Of a stretch of DNA of 44,843 nt, positions 1 through 9,573 are shown piece by piece. Within the stretch, counting starts at the first letter, position 1. Each line of letters opens with the position of its first letter. Origin of the DNA: an uncultured Phycisphaerales bacterium (GTDB lineage: Bacteria > Planctomycetota > Phycisphaerae > Phycisphaerales > SM1A02); assembly GCA_949373145.1 (NCBI GenBank), contig CASICI010000013.1, forward strand, positions 1 to 44,843, in the 5' to 3' direction. Both the position numbers and the translations under genes were made by a program. The notes beneath the pieces were generated by a model that was not told the origin of the DNA, did no database searches, and saw only the letters and a list, made by a program, of their open reading frames with translations.

Positions 1-525
1 AGGTCGACGCTCTGATGACGCTGTGCGCGGAACATCTCGTGCAGGAACGCCCCGACCCTCTTGAAGAACGACATCAGACTCAAGCGCATCGGGCGAGACG
101 ACAACATGCCCGAGCATGTCCTGGATGAGATCGCACGAACCGAGGAGGCCACCGCCCATTGCCGCGCGATGACGCTCGTCCTGGCGATCAACTACGGCTC
201 GAGAGCGGAACTCACCGACGCGTGCCGAAGCCTGTGCCAGGACGTGAAGAATGGCACTCCTCGAACCGGATTCGATCAGCTGAGGAGGATCTGGCCGGCC
301 GCCTCTACACCGCGGGCCTCCCCGACCCGGATCTTCTGATCAGGACCGCGGGCGAACGCCGCCTCTCGAACTACCTGCTCTGGCAGATTTCGTACGCCGA
401 AATTCACATTTCGGACGTCAACTGGCCCGACTTCGATGAGGGCTGCCTCAACCAGGCGATCGACGACTACGCCGGCAGGACCCGTCGCTTCGGGGGCTGT
501 GCCCGAGAAGCCGTCTGGATCCTGA
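1..525 (+). CDS. uppS: Undecaprenyl diphosphate synthase, 3' part, frame-broken
   Basis: This cis-prenyltransferase makes the C55 lipid carrier for peptidoglycan and other wall polymers at the inner membrane. The gene enters from the left edge, so its N-terminus is missing. Family signatures are visible in order: [28 protein letters not shown], then [19 protein letters not shown] (the R-T-G-G-E-x-R-x-S-N-F-L substrate block, here with A for the second G), DVNWPDF and RRFG. These pieces lie in different frames. A shift near 58-60 moves the reading to frame 1 and another near 280-285 moves it to frame 3. The end at 525 assumes one further slip in the G-run at 491-495, giving a tail of about ten residues after RRFG; without it the frame runs unnaturally on to 923. 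The roughly 260 bases that follow hold no gene I can recognise. Confidence 0.85.
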
Positions 526-785
526 AAAAACATGCCCCGGAATGCTCGAAAAAAGGCTTTCTGAGTGAATCATGCAGGCATCCGGCGAGCTTATCGTATC
601 TTATTGAGAGAACACGACTTGGTCTGGTGGGGCTAGAATGCCCATCTGGATACAAGCGAGGCCTCTCGAAGGGGACTCGACGGGCGATTCGGACCACGAG
701 GTCGACACGTACAGTCTGCATCACAGGGGAACCCCCCGGGCGTGATGTGCGTAGGAATGCAGGACGCAGCAGCAAGGAGCAGGTC

Positions 786-3700
786 TTGGTCAACACGAAA
801 GAACGACGTCACCGACATGGGTTCGCCCTGCCTCGAGGGCTGTCACTGATGTCCCTCATGGTCCTGATCTGTTGCCGTGGCCCAGTCAAGCCTTCTGGCC
901 ACGCAGGCCCACGCACAGTGTGATTGCGTGAACGACCTTCGACTTCGATCCCGATCTCGAGATCCCCTGCCTTCCGGATACCGGTTCGCCAGGGCTGGAG
1001 GACTTCCGAGCTCATCGGCGGCGACATCGCCGGCAACAAGGCCCCCATCACCGGGTTTCCTCAGCCCGATGGCCTCATCAAACGAACTCGACCTGATTCG
1101 CCTGATCGACCTCGCCTATCGAGCGGTCTACGAGCCCTGTGCCGACGTCGATCGCAACGGCGTCCTGACACTGGCTCCGATCACGATCGGCGGAGTCCCC
1201 TACCCGGGCGACCTTCGCGTCCTCAGCGCCGCGGTCTACCAGGACCTGATCTGCCAGCCGGACTGTGCGCAACCATCAAGGAGGGCGATCCGCGACTTCC
1301 CCTGCGACACGGCCCACAGTGGCAGCAGGCTGCAACGACCCCATCTGCTGCTCGCTGACCTGCGAACTGGAGCCCTTCTGCTGCGACGTCCAGTGGGACG
1401 CCTTCTGCGCGGAAACCGCCAGTGAGATCGCCTGCGCCGACTATTCCGGCGACTGCCTCCTGGTCAACGGAACACCCAGCTGCCTCAACGACGACTGCGC
1501 TCAAGCCGTCTGCCTGTTCGATCCACAGGGCGACGGCTCGTTCCCGTTCCAGGACTGCTGCGAAATTGAATGGGATGTCACCTGTGTCGAGATCGCCGGC
1601 GAAGTCTGCCTTCAGATCTTCTGCGAACAGGAAGACAATCTCTTCGGTTGCCCCTACGACAACTGTGGCGATCCGCTCAGTGGCCCGCTGCGACGTCCAG
1701 AACAACACTCCAGGCTGCCGAGACGGGGCCTGCTGCGCCTTGGTCTGCCTGGTCGACCCCTTCTGCTGCAACAACAGCTGGGGACCAGGGCTGTGCCCAG
1801 GCCGCCGCTGAATCGTGTCCGCTCTACGACCCCTGCGACACCGGCATCGAGGATCCCGATGACATCGATCTCTGCGGGTTTCCGAACACCGCCGATTGTT
1901 TCTCGGCGAACGCGGGTGCGGGTTGCGGAAACTTCGCCTGCTGCAGCAACCGTCTGTGAAATCGACGCCTTCTGCTGCAGCGTGCGTTGGGACACCACCT
2001 GTTCACTGTACGCGGATCAGTTCTGCACCATCTCTCCCGGATGCGGCGACCCCTTCTCGGCCACCTGCTTCGATACCAGCGTGCCCGAAGGCCTGGAGTT
2101 CGCCACGCAGTTCGGCTGCAACAACACCAATTGCTGCAACATCGTCTGCCAACTCGAGGAAGGCATCGAACTCGGATGCTGCTCGGACGAGGTCGACGCC
2201 GCAGGCAACCTGGTCCAGGGCTGGACCGCAGCCTGCGCCATCCTGGCGGAACAGTACTGCACCGGATGCGGTGACCTGACCGCGGGCAGTTGCTACAGCG
2301 AGAACAACACCTCACCCAGCTGCAACAACGAAGAATGCTGCGAATCCGTCTGCATGATGTTCGACCCGTTCTGCTGCGATGAAATCTGGGATTCACTCTG
2401 CGTCGACTACGCCGTCATCTCGCATGCGGCCTGCCATCGGACATCTGTGGTGAGTCCGACGGCAACACCAGAAACTGCCTCGTCCCCGGCATCACCCGCG
2501 GTTGCGCGGACTCCGAGCTGCTGCGAGATCATCTGCCTCGAATTCGACACCTACTGCTGCGAAGTCAGCTGGGATGCGATCTGTGTCACCACCGCCTTGA
2601 ATCTCACGGAGTGCAACCAGCCCGGCGTCACCCCTGACACCGGCAACTGCCTCGCGGGCAATGGAACCCCGGGCTGCAACGTGCCCGCGTGCGCTTCCGC
2701 GGTCTGCTCCATCGCCGGCTTCGAGTACTGCTGCACCAAGGACTGGGATGATGACTGCGCGGAACTCGCGCTCGACATCTGCTTCGACCTCACCGTCTGC
2801 CCCGGTGAAGGGTCGCGTGCACCGTGCCGAACGGAACCCCCGGCTGCGAAGACCCCTACTGCTGCAACATCGTCTGCAATTTCGACCCGACATGCTGCGA
2901 CCTCGAGTGGACTCAGACGTGCGCCACGCTCGCGAGTGAATTCTGCGACGGAACGTCGAACCCGGTCTGTCCCTGCAGCGGAGACTGCTTCTCCGATCAC
3001 GAGAACCCCGGCTGTGAGCTTGAGTCGTGCTGCCAGGCGGTCTGCGTCCTCGACTCGGACCTCGATGGCAAACCCGACTACGCGGACTGCTGCGAGATCG
3101 AATGGGACAACACCTGTGTCAACATCGCGAACGCCATCTGCACCGCGGGCACGGGCTGTGGCGACTTCAGTGCGGGCAGCTGCCTGAGACCGAAGGATAC
3201 GCCCAACTGTTCCGATCCTGCCTGTTGTGCGGCGGTCTGTCAGATCGACCCGTTCTGCTGCAGCAACCGTTGGGATGGCACCTGTGCGCTTCTCGCGGAA
3301 GAGCGTTGTCGCTCCGGTTGCGGAGTCCCCACTGCGGGCAGCTGCTTCGTCGCGAAGGTGAGCCCCGGATGCAGCGAAGGCGAATGCTGCGCCGCGATCT
3401 GTGAAATCGACCCCTTCTGCTGTCAGTCCTCCTGGGATTCGAATTGCAGCGCGATGGCGCTGACGGAATGTGATCCGCCCGAATGTGGTGATTACAAGAC
3501 CGGATCCTGCTGCGAGACCAACGAGACTCCCAATTGCAACGATGCGGCCTGCTGTACAGCCGTCTGCAATGAAGACCCCTTCTGCTGTGACGAAGGTTCA
3601 TGGGATGAACTCTGCGTGTTCCTCGCGCGTCAGAACCCTCAGTGCCCCAACTGTGAATTCGAATGCGGCGACCCCTGCGCCGGCGACTGTTGCAGTCCGA

Positions 3701-4380
3701 ACGGCACACCTGGCTGCAATGATTCCGCCTGCTGTGACGCAGTCTGTCTGCTGGACATCTTCTGCTGCAGCAATGACTGGGACATCTACTGCGCCACGCA
3801 GGCTCAGGCCACCTGCAACTACAACGGTGAAAACGGCACCAATCCTCTGCTTGACGCCTGCCCTGCCGCGAAATGCGGCGACCCGGGCACCGGCACCTGT
3901 TGCTTCCCGAATGGCACCGCCGGGTGTGACAATGAAGCTTGCTGCACTGCGATCGGTGTGATCGATCCCTATTGCTCAGATCAGCTGTGGGATGATGTCT
4001 GTGCCGAACTGGCCCGCACCAACGCCGCATGTGATTGCGAACCCGCCGCCACCTGCGGTGATCCTGCCGCGGGCGACTGCTGCGAAGTCAGCAAGACGGC
4101 CTTCTGCGACGAGCAGGACTGCTGCAACACCGTGTGTCTCATCGATCCGCTGTGCTGCTCGATCGCCTGGGATGCCGACTGCGTGGTCTTCGCCGAGCTC
4201 TACTGCCTGCAGTGCACACCGGGATTCGCACCACCCAGTGGCTGGATCCCGGTCCCTGCGGACTTCTATCCTGCGAGCAAGGCCTCGCCCAAGAAGATCG
4301 CCAAGATGAAGCTGGACGCCAAACAGGACGGCCCCGCAAAGAAGACCGGAAAGACTGCAGCCTCGAAGTCCAAACCCTGA
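786..4380 (+). CDS. Secreted Cys/Trp-repeat protein (about 1200 aa), frame-broken in its first two thirds
   Basis: I do not recognise a named family. The start is taken as TTG at 786 because AAGGAG lies six bases upstream (774-779). A hydrophobic signal segment follows ([12 protein letters not shown]), and after a frame slip near 873-877 come ATQAHA and QCDC, giving a likely signal-peptidase I site AHA/QCDC. The mature protein is about 16 units of 45-60 residues with the pattern C-G-D-x3-G-x-C-x5-T-P-x-C-x4-C-C-x2-V-C-x2-D-P-F-C-C-x3-W-D-x2-C-x3-A. It ends in a Lys-rich tail ([13 protein letters not shown] and onward) without dockerin, LPXTG or membrane anchor. Nine or ten Cys per unit imply dense disulfides or metal ligands outside the cytoplasm. 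Slips are visible near 873, in 930-1330, near 1690, 1780, 1950, 2435-2515 and 2820; from 2824 to the stop the frame is intact. Function is unknown; a structural or adhesive envelope role is only a guess. Confidence 0.8.
1331..4214 (+). repeat. About 16 tandem Cys/Trp protein repeats
   Basis: Each unit carries two CC pairs and one W-D. Most units have the compact centre D-P-F-C-C-x3-W-D-x2-C. At least three (near 1500-1610, 2140-2270 and 3040-3150) have a longer insert before the second CC or before the Trp. Two of these contain Asp/Gly-rich stretches, one reading DSDLDGKPD, which resembles a calcium-binding DxDxDG loop. The repeats are diverged at DNA level, so the array is old and not a recent slippage product. 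Confidence 0.8.
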
Positions 4381-4409
4381 ACCGGCCAAATCACTTCGGA
4401 ACCAAACAC

Positions 4410-4447
4410 AAAGACCCACCCCCCGCAGACGCGAGGGGTGGGTCTTT
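4410..4447. terminator. Bidirectional intrinsic terminator
   Basis: A perfect 13-bp inverted repeat (AAAGACCCACCCC at 4410-4422, GGGGTGGGTCTTT at 4435-4447) with a 12-base loop sits between the convergent ends of the Cys-repeat gene (stop 4380) and the dockerin gene (stop 4488). The A and T flanks are part of the stem, so it can serve both strands. Confidence 0.85.
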
Positions 4448-4487
4448 CACTGGCATGGCGGGTCATCGAGAGAGTGCTGCACCACAC

Positions 4488-6176
4488 TCAACCCTGCCAG
4501 TCGGCGAGGAGCTTCGCCAGATCCTGGCCGTCAGCGACACCGTCACCGGTGATGTCGCCAGCCTGCGACCCCCACACTGAAAGAAGAATCGCCAGGTCGG
4601 GCCCATTGACGAGGCCGTCACCATTCAGGTCCGATGGCGTGTCAGCCTCGATGACCTGGCCCTCGAGACAGTCGATGAACAACTGTCCACCACCAATCAG
4701 GAGGTTCTGAAGCACACCGTCGAACTCCAGACGTGTGCACTCGTTGAGACCGCCGCCACTCGCGACGTGAACGGTCACACCGCCGATACTGGCTCCATCG
4801 ATCTCGTGAAAGACATCGAAGATTCGCAGCTCACCGTTGATACCGAGATTGAGCACGCCACCGTGATCAGCGACCGTGATCGCGACCTTCTGCATGGGGC
4901 CGACGGTGTCTGCGAATCGGTGGTCGACACTGCATGCTCTGACTGCAAGCTCGTTGCCACTACCGCAGGCGAACATGGAAGGCTGGGCGAATGCGGAACC
5001 TTCGGTGAATTCGACCCCGTCATTCAACGCCTGGTAGCCGATGGTGCATCCGATCCCGCCGGTCGTGAAGTCGTCCGAAGGAACGAATTCGATCGCCGGC
5101 ATGGGAGGCACTTCATCATAGGTGAGACAAGGGCCGACTCCGGGATTTCCCGAACCTTCAGAGACCCATTCGATGCAGTCGATCGCGGTTTCTTCGCCAC
5201 CAAGTCGCAAGGTGTCGACATGACCGGCGATCTCGAGCACGTCGCAACCACCCGAGCTCGATCCAGTCGGGACCGTGATGGCACATCCACCGATGGTGGC
5301 ACCGTCGTAATCCTGCCAGTCTGCGGCCCAGTAACCGGAACCGTTGATGAAGAGATTCACGCCGGGGCCGTAATCGCCGACCCTCACCGTCATGTCGTTG
5401 ACGCCACCCATGGATGTGAAATCATGATCGATGGTCGATGAGAAGGTGCGCGCCTCATTGTCTTCACCACAGGACCACACGGCATTCCGAATCGCGGCGT
5501 CACCGGAAAACGGCGAGCCGATCGAGTTCACATATGAAGTCACGGTGCAGGGAATCCCAAGCGTGCTGAAGACATCGCCGGGCGCGTACCCAGTTCCGGT
5601 GGCGAGATCGTCATAGGTGGGCCGAGCACAGACTTCCGGTGCGTCGACCCAGCCTTCCTGAAGCGCGACCGACATGTATTCGGTCGCTCCTCGCAGCAGA
5701 ATGGTCGTGCAGTCTCCACTGAAACCACCGGAGAGTATCTCGATCCGCACACCCCCTATCCAGGAGTTGTGATAGGCCATCCAGTCGCCCGCATAGGCGA
5801 TCGACGATCCGTTGATCATCAGATTGATCTGGCCACCGTTGTGACGGGACTGAATGACCATGTCGGTCTGGACACCCACGGTACCGGCGAAATCGAATTT
5901 GGCCGTGATGTTCTCGAGGTCGAGTCGATGAAGAACGTTGCAGCCATCCGGACCTGACACGTCGGCGTTTCCATGACCCATTCCCGAGGGCAGCCATGGC
6001 ATGCCTCCGAAGGATATGCCGACGCCGCCGGAAGTCGTCGAGTCACCGGTGGCGAACGAACTCCCAAGAGGCAGATCGTCGAAATCCGGAAAATCGGCAT
6101 GCGCCAGAGCTGACGAACCGAGGATGGCGCAGGAGGCGAGAACAAGTGACGTGTGATGAGGGGACTTGATGAACAT
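4488..6176 (-). CDS. Exported three-domain protein with C-terminal dockerin-like module
   Basis: A 562-residue protein. The start at 6176 is chosen over an upstream in-frame ATG because GGAG precedes it and a clean signal peptide follows: positive N-terminus, hydrophobic core LVLASCAILGSSALA, cleavage at AHA/DFP (27/28). The mature part has three related segments of about 160 residues. They share a T-Y-D-D/E opening, a central D-x-N-L-x-I-N-G beta motif and a closing C-x-x-L-x-x-x-G; no named domain is recognised. The C-terminus (SDLNGDGLVNGPDLAILLS and onward, followed by DITGDGVADGQDLAKLLADW) is a duplicated Asp-rich calcium-binding dockerin type I-like module. Such modules are frequent in planctomycete exoproteins, usually without an identified cohesin partner. 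Likely secreted or surface-attached; substrate unknown. It converges on the Cys-repeat gene. Confidence 0.85.
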   Translation of the reverse strand: MFIKSPHHTSLVLASCAILGSSALAHADFPDFDDLPLGSSFATGDSTTSGGVGISFGGMPWLPSGMGHGNADVSGPDGCNVLHRLDLENITAKFDFAGTVGVQTDMVIQSRHNGGQINLMINGSSIAYAGDWMAYHNSWIGGVRIEILSGGFSGDCTTILLRGATEYMSVALQEGWVDAPEVCARPTYDDLATGTGYAPGDVFSTLGIPCTVTSYVNSIGSPFSGDAAIRNAVWSCGEDNEARTFSSTIDHDFTSMGGVNDMTVRVGDYGPGVNLFINGSGYWAADWQDYDGATIGGCAITVPTGSSSGGCDVLEIAGHVDTLRLGGEETAIDCIEWVSEGSGNPGVGPCLTYDEVPPMPAIEFVPSDDFTTGGIGCTIGYQALNDGVEFTEGSAFAQPSMFACGSGNELAVRACSVDHRFADTVGPMQKVAITVADHGGVLNLGINGELRIFDVFHEIDGASIGGVTVHVASGGGLNECTRLEFDGVLQNLLIGGGQLFIDCLEGQVIEADTPSDLNGDGLVNGPDLAILLSVWGSQAGDITGDGVADGQDLAKLLADWQG

Positions 6177-6287
6177 GACTTTCTCCGTGATCAGAAGGTG
6201 CAGATGAGTGACAGGCGACAAGTGGCCTCACACCCCATTTCCGAAGAAGCAAGGGAGATCTCTCAGCAGAACATCACAAAAAGAAAA

Positions 6288-6311
6288 ACACCCCGAGCAT
6301 GCTCGGGGTGT
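6288..6311 (-). terminator. Intrinsic terminator of the pepC-like gene
   Basis: A perfect 24-bp palindrome (left arm ACACCCCGAGCA), 26 bases past the stop of the peptidase gene. On the minus strand it is followed by a T-rich run (6280-6287 on the plus strand is A-rich), as expected for Rho-independent termination. Confidence 0.8.
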
Positions 6312-6336
6312 CGGTGAAATCACGGTTTCTGCACGA

Positions 6337-7716
6337 TCAGCGAGGGCAGGCGAGGGACCCCATGGGGTCCCAGGCGGGCAGGACGATCGGCTCCTGTTCG
6401 AATGCAGCCTGAAGTTCGGCTGGAAGCTCGCCCTTGCGAGCGGCGATCTCGAACATGTATTCATCGAACCAGTTGTCGTTCATGGTGTAGTACCCCTTGC
6501 GGCCGCTTGAGTCGCCACCCCAGGAGTTCTCGACGCGCCAGCGACGAGGCTGACCTTCGACGACATCGACGCCGGTGAACAGCATCGCGTGGGTCATCAA
6601 GGACTGGTGGTATTCAAGACGCTGGGCCTTGTCCAGAACGAATGGTGCGCCGTAGACGTCGTCGTACCGGAAGAGTTCACGATCCCAGAGCCCCCCCTTG
6701 CGTTCCATGTGTGGCCCGACGTCGCATCCGAACCAGACGGGCTCCCCACCTTCGAGAACCGACTGCGTGATCGACTTGAGCACGTCCATCTCGACGTTCA
6801 GGTACACCACCGGACGACCACCGACGACATTGCCGAGGCGGTCGACCGTGAAGGTTCGTCCGTACGGGCTCGATTCTCGGGGGTCATGAACGATGCAGAC
6901 GTAGTCGTTCATGGGGACGTCGATGTAGCGTTCGGCGAACTGAAGTGGTGTCATCTCGCCATCACGATGGAATTCCTTGTCCTTGTCGTTCCATTGCCAG
7001 TCGAAGCTGGTGGGTGGCGTTCCCAGGTGGACGCAGAGGATTCTCCAGATCGTCTGCAGAGTCGCGTCACGAGCGGCCTCCAGTTGGTCCATGTCCGCAC
7101 CGCTGTCCTGAAGCGTTCGGAGCTGCATCGCACCTTCGCGGAGCTTGTGTCGCAGGGCCGAGTTCATTCGACCGGAATTGGATGAGGACTCGGTCTCGGG
7201 CATGCAGGCCTGAGGCACCACACCATGCTTGCGGACCAGATTCATGAACATGTTCCACTGACCACCGTCGTCGATCGGGCTGTCGAGCAGGAACGCGACG
7301 GTCCGGTCGTCGATCGGACGATCGGCGGTGTCGAGAATCTGTGAGAGGAAATAATTGGCACGCTCGAACTTGTCCCAGAAGAACATGTAGTTCTGACTGA
7401 ATTCGAAGTCAGCGACGTTCATCTTCTTCATGGCACCGACTCGGAAGAGATTCAGTGCGGCGAAGAGCCAGCAACGACCGGATCGTTTCTGGTTGGTCAC
7501 CTTCCAATCGTCCAGCTTCGTGGAGAAACTGAAATCGGTTCCCGTCACGATCGAACGATCGAGGGCGATCTCGTTCACGTCGGTACGCGTGACCGCGTTC
7601 TGAGCGATACGCGCGGTGGGGTCTGCATCGAATGTGTCTCGAAGCGCCTGGATTCGTTCCGCCGTGAGCGGCATCGAAGTGGTGGCGTCGAACGTCGTGT
7701 CCTGTGTGGTTGTCAT
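6337..7716 (-). CDS. pepC: Aminopeptidase C / bleomycin hydrolase family cysteine peptidase (C1B)
   Basis: A 459-residue cytoplasmic papain-fold aminopeptidase; the family forms hexamers that trim peptides and can inactivate bleomycin. All catalytic positions are visible: oxyanion Gln76 in TNQKRSG, nucleophile Cys82 in GRCWLFA, His376 in SLMTHAMLF and Asn397 in RVENSWGG. Length and the long insertion between Cys and His fit family C1B and not ordinary papain. No signal peptide. The start at 7716 (MTTTQDTT) is the first codon after a stretch without family similarity. The family's C-terminal tail often acts as an internal ruler for substrate; here the protein ends GSLACPR, longer than the classic bleomycin hydrolase ending. 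It stands alone, followed by its own terminator. Confidence 0.92.
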   Translation of the reverse strand: MTTTQDTTFDATTSMPLTAERIQALRDTFDADPTARIAQNAVTRTDVNEIALDRSIVTGTDFSFSTKLDDWKVTNQKRSGRCWLFAALNLFRVGAMKKMNVADFEFSQNYMFFWDKFERANYFLSQILDTADRPIDDRTVAFLLDSPIDDGGQWNMFMNLVRKHGVVPQACMPETESSSNSGRMNSALRHKLREGAMQLRTLQDSGADMDQLEAARDATLQTIWRILCVHLGTPPTSFDWQWNDKDKEFHRDGEMTPLQFAERYIDVPMNDYVCIVHDPRESSPYGRTFTVDRLGNVVGGRPVVYLNVEMDVLKSITQSVLEGGEPVWFGCDVGPHMERKGGLWDRELFRYDDVYGAPFVLDKAQRLEYHQSLMTHAMLFTGVDVVEGQPRRWRVENSWGGDSSGRKGYYTMNDNWFDEYMFEIAARKGELPAELQAAFEQEPIVLPAWDPMGSLACPR

Positions 7717-7797
7717 GGCAGAATGGTACCCGGAGGGCCGGGTCAGCACCCCCTAAAAAGCCGGGGGCACATGAAAACCAGTCATTCAACCATCGAT

Positions 7798-9573
7798 TCA
7801 GGCGTAGGAATGCAGGCCCGTGATCACGAAGTTGATCACGATCCAGTTGAACAGCATCACCACCGCACCCAGCACGCAGAGCCAGGCCGTCCAAAGTCCC
7901 TTGTCATGCACTTTCATGCGAACGTGGATCAGGACCGCGAAGACGATGAAGGTCTCCAGAGCGAAGACCTCCTTCGGATCCCATCCCCAGGGCCTGCCCC
8001 AGGAATGGTCGGCCCAGATGGCACCCATGACGAGTCCCGCCCAGAGCAGGACGAAGGAGAGCTCCATCAGCACCATGCTCACGCCGTCGAGGACTTCACC
8101 CAGACGTGCCCGCCGCACCGGGGCGGTTCCACCCTGGGAGACCTGGGTCGCACCGACTCCGGTTGCCAGAAGCACACTGGCCGCCCCTCCGGCCTTGGCA
8201 TAGGCAGGTGCGCCACCGAACATTCGATTCACGATGTAGAGACCACCGGAAACGGCCGCCATGAAGATCAGGCAGTAGCTGAAGATGATCGCATTGGTAT
8301 GGATGTAGAGCCAGATGTCGTTGAGAACCGGCATCATGTTCGAGATGTTCGGGTTCATGTAGGCCGGGAGGTAGTACGCGGCCATCAGGGCGACCATGGA
8401 CGCGGTCGCGGCTGAAAGTGCGAAGACCGACTTCATCGCCGTGCGACGGACCAACACCTCGATCACCAGCGCGCCCACGGAACCGAACCAGGCCGCGGTG
8501 GTCACCGCTTCATACATGTTCGCGTTCGGCCAGCGCCCCGAGATGTACCAACGGAGCCCGACCGCGAAGGTCTGAAGAAGCAACGCGACGAGGAAGACGC
8601 TCATGCCACCCCACTGCGCCCAGCGCCATCGGTAGACCAGCCCCAGGAGCAGGAGAATCAAGGACAGCATGTAGACCAGCCAGATTCGTGTCAGCTGATG
8701 GTTCCTGAAATACCAGGACTCCCAGGAGAGGCGGCTCACCGACGGGTAGAGGGCGGGATTCACCGAAGGGACCACGATGGCGAGCTGGGCGACCGCGGAA
8801 TTCACGCCGACCGAATCCCCGGAGGTCCATGAGGTGAAGAGGGCATGCCAGGCATCCGCGATTCGATCCTGAGTCTCTCGATCAAGCCCCGCCAGTGTGG
8901 GCTGAGGCATCAGACTCATGTCGTCCTGTTCCGAGGGAATCAGCATCAAGGCACTGACCGAGCGCCAGGGCACATCAAGTGACTCACCGGGTGGAGGAAT
9001 GATCTTCATCTGCTCGAGGAGGAACGACGGGTTCATGACCCGGCTTGCGATCTCCATGGACGTGACGTCCTTGTTGGTTCGAATCAGATCGGACTTCAGA
9101 CGTCCCATCAGTTCGACCAGAGCGGGGTCCGCGAGAATCGAACCCGATGTCAGGCCCACCTTCTGAAAATCGGACATCCGCGCTTCGAAGTTGTCGATTC
9201 GAGCCATCGAGTCCGGGCTCTTGCGCAATGCATCGACCATCTTCTTTCGAATGAGCTTGTTCTTGACGTAGATGACATCGGCATCCTCGTAGGCTGAGGG
9301 GCGGAACAGCATGTCGAGATAGGTGTAGATCGGAGGACGGCCATCGATCTTCCTGGAACCACTGACTTCGTACATCAGGGCGTTCGCGTAGGACCCGAAG
9401 CTGTTCAATCGTCCGTCCGTATGAACGGCCAGCTCCTCGAGCGGTTGAAGATCGACTTCCGTGACGAAGTCCGATGCCTTGACCGGAGTCAGCGCGGCGA
9501 AGAAGAGAATGAACGCACACACGAATGCCTCACGACATGACATGAAGAGTCCGGTTGAAGAGAAGGACATCAT
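7798..9573 (-). CDS. ccsA: CcsA/ResC-type cytochrome c assembly protein with large N-terminal exported domain
   Basis: A 591-residue System II cytochrome c maturation protein that carries heme across the inner membrane and presents it for attachment. The start at 9573 forms an ATGATG whose second to fourth bases are the stop of the upstream ResB gene, with GGGAGG just before it. Residues 1 to about 33 form a signal segment (FVCAFILFFAALTPVKA). About 240 soluble residues follow, then about eight membrane helices. The heme-handling WWD region reads WADHSWGRPWGWDPKE, with W529-G-W-D. The N-terminal soluble domain makes it longer than the usual CcsA; related long forms are known in planctomycetes and Bacteroidetes, from memory. 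It works with the overlapping upstream ResB. Confidence 0.9.
   Translation of the reverse strand: MMSFSSTGLFMSCREAFVCAFILFFAALTPVKASDFVTEVDLQPLEELAVHTDGRLNSFGSYANALMYEVSGSRKIDGRPPIYTYLDMLFRPSAYEDADVIYVKNKLIRKKMVDALRKSPDSMARIDNFEARMSDFQKVGLTSGSILADPALVELMGRLKSDLIRTNKDVTSMEIASRVMNPSFLLEQMKIIPPPGESLDVPWRSVSALMLIPSEQDDMSLMPQPTLAGLDRETQDRIADAWHALFTSWTSGDSVGVNSAVAQLAIVVPSVNPALYPSVSRLSWESWYFRNHQLTRIWLVYMLSLILLLLGLVYRWRWAQWGGMSVFLVALLLQTFAVGLRWYISGRWPNANMYEAVTTAAWFGSVGALVIEVLVRRTAMKSVFALSAATASMVALMAAYYLPAYMNPNISNMMPVLNDIWLYIHTNAIIFSYCLIFMAAVSGGLYIVNRMFGGAPAYAKAGGAASVLLATGVGATQVSQGGTAPVRRARLGEVLDGVSMVLMELSFVLLWAGLVMGAIWADHSWGRPWGWDPKEVFALETFIVFAVLIHVRMKVHDKGLWTAWLCVLGAVVMLFNWIVINFVITGLHSYA

Noticed and set aside
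3167-4030. A 287-codon Arg/Ser-rich open frame antisense to the Cys-repeat gene
   Set aside because: It is the complement of repeated TGC codons and has no start signal or family features.
6176-6221. An upstream in-frame start for the dockerin protein
   Set aside because: It would add 15 residues before a complete signal peptide and lacks the GGAG that precedes 6176.
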